A stretch of 6,489 nucleotides of DNA from an uncultured Rubellimicrobium sp. GTDB lineage: Bacteria; Pseudomonadota; Alphaproteobacteria; Rhodobacterales; Rhodobacteraceae. The DNA is taken from NCBI GenBank assembly GCA_902805995.1, contig CADCUU010000132.1:1-6489 (forward strand), read 5' to 3'. The notes under the pieces are model-generated. The model did no database searches. It saw only the letters and a program-made list of their open reading frames with translations, and was not told the DNA's origin. Below, one piece after another: positions 5,558 through 6,489 of this stretch. The stretch's first letter is position 1, and each line of letters begins with the position of its first letter. A program made the translations under genes and the position numbers.

Positions 5558-6347
5558 GTCCTGTTCCCTCACTAAACCATTAACCGCTCAAGGTGCATTG
5601 CGGTGGGGCCGCGGGCGGGCGTGTGGTTCGCCAGAGCACTTCGAGATATGTCTCTGCTAGGTGCCGGAGCGTGATCGTGCCATCCGGTCCGATGGATAGA
5701 AGCAGTGGCGAAAGGAATACCCGTTCTCGAGGTTCACAGCCCCGGCCGAATGCGATGTGGGGAAACGGATAGGTCGTCGAGATATTAGGATCGGGGGCGG
5801 TGCGGTGGATGCGGCGCTGGCGCTAACGAATAATGGGGCAGGCGGCAGCGGTGCGGCGACTGCGGGGGCAGGCGCCACAGGGGTGCATGGAGAGTGTCGG
5901 CTGCGGAAGCGGACTTTGACCAAGGGACTGTGCGTTCAGGCAGAGGGACGCTGCCCATCGGCTTTGGAACGTGGTCTTGTTCTGCGCTGGATTTGGGGTG
6001 GAGGGGCTGCCAGGGGGCAGCGGAGCCGTAGCTCTTGTCCCACCCTCACGCCTGGGGAACCACGATGTGCGGTCAGGCGACGGGTTCGCGTCCCGAGAGA
6101 GCCGAAGCCGGGGCTTTCAGTGCGTTGGGGGCCAGGGATCGACAGGCCAGCCTTCCGGCATATCTCCCGGCGCCGTTTGGCAGTCGACTGTTGGTGTGCT
6201 GGTGGAGTCGAGGTCTGCCGAACTGTCCTATCACCCCGGCGCAAGCCAGCGCGCAAACGACATAGTTCATTGAAATATTGCTGAGGGACCGTCGCAAGTC
6301 CTTTCATCCTGTCGCAGCCAATCCTAGACTCGGCGGCGGGACAGCCA
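5558..6347. other. Intergenic region between the prepilin-like gene and the integrase
   Basis: About 790 bp with no gene or tRNA I can support. Directly upstream of the prepilin-like gene are two AT-rich copies, CTAAACC then ATTAACC (5572-5585), that could be a regulator site. Elsewhere there are small hairpins without T-tracts (5680-5695 and 6006-6021). Near the integrase there is a TTCATTGAA palindrome (6266-6274), and GTCGCA occurs twice exactly 20 bp apart (6291 and 6311). If the integrase marks an island end, the attachment core may be here, but no repeat copy can be compared within the window. Confidence 0.5.
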
Positions 6348-6489
6348 ATGCCTTCGCTCACCGCCCGCAAGGTCGAGACGCTCCGTGATCCGGGGATGCA
6401 CGGCGACGGACTGTATTTGCGTGTCAGCCCGACCGGCGCAAAATCGTGGATTCTGAGAACGGTCGTGCACGGGAAGCGGCGGGAGCTTA
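6348..6489 (+). CDS. Phage-type tyrosine integrase, N-terminal part (DUF4102 arm-binding domain)
   Basis: Only the first 47 codons are visible. The protein starts MPSLTARKVETLRDPGMHGD and continues GLYLRVSPTGAKSWILR, then HGKRREL. The pattern short helix, D-G-L-Y-L-R-V, P-x-G-x-K-x-W, then G-K-R-R-E-L is that of the DUF4102 domain. This domain opens P4-type integrases (about 400 aa) and binds arm-type DNA sites. The catalytic domain with the R-H-R-Y residues would lie to the right of the window. The ATG at 6348 is preceded only by a weak GGCGGG-type ribosome site. The gene points away from the minus-strand genes on its left. It most likely belongs to an integrated element, prophage remnant or genomic island extending rightwards. 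Confidence 0.85.
   Translation, partial: MPSLTARKVETLRDPGMHGDGLYLRVSPTGAKSWILRTVVHGKRREL

Noticed and set aside
5680..5755. tRNA-like elements: a CCATC/GATGG hairpin and a GGTTCACAG stretch
   Set aside because: The loop is 6 bases instead of 7, the T-stem has a mismatch, and no acceptor stem or D-arm can be assembled.
6006..6021. A 6-bp hairpin as a terminator
   Set aside because: No T-tract follows on either strand and no gene ends nearby.
5757..6370. Overlapping frames on both strands before the integrase
   Set aside because: None has a good ribosome site, recognisable domain or coding-like composition; the plus-strand frames also do not connect to the integrase frame.

Overview
The window is GC-rich DNA with strong GC bias at third codon positions. 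It carries an alphaproteobacterial-looking gene set: a paired dynamin-like GTPase operon, a class III prepilin-like peptide, and a phage-type integrase with a DUF4102-like N-terminus. The style of the intergenic DNA and of the small genes suggests Rhodobacterales (Rhodobacter/Paracoccus-like), but that placement is inference.

Left part (1-4016), all on the minus strand, reads as one operon. A 697-aa dynamin-like GTPase (1923-4016) comes first. After 17 bp and a strong Shine-Dalgarno follows a 494-aa dynamin-like GTPase head with a long disordered acidic/proline tail (421-1905). After a further 31 bp comes a gene cut by the window edge (1-389). It has a short amphipathic-looking N-terminus, an Ala/Pro linker, and then the beginning of what may be a Roadblock/LC7 fold. 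Bacterial dynamin-like proteins often work as pairs in membrane remodelling, and Roadblock proteins are known partners of small GTPases. This operon may therefore encode a membrane-remodelling machine with a dedicated regulator. The last step is a hypothesis.

Middle part (4017-5557): about 0.9 kb without a convincing gene lies upstream of the operon. It contains a candidate promoter near 4328-4356, a hairpin, a 10-bp palindrome, and a strongly G-skewed stretch with a canonical G-quadruplex motif (4686-4708). It ends at a good minus-strand intrinsic terminator (4922-4960), which closes a 32-codon gene for a small basic protein (5014-5112). Upstream of that is a 54-codon gene for a Flp/TadE-like prepilin peptide (5393-5557), also on the minus strand.

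Right part (5558-6489): about 0.8 kb with no supported gene or tRNA, then the first 47 codons of a plus-strand tyrosine recombinase with a DUF4102-type arm-binding domain (6348 to the edge). This probably marks one end of an integrated element that continues to the right.
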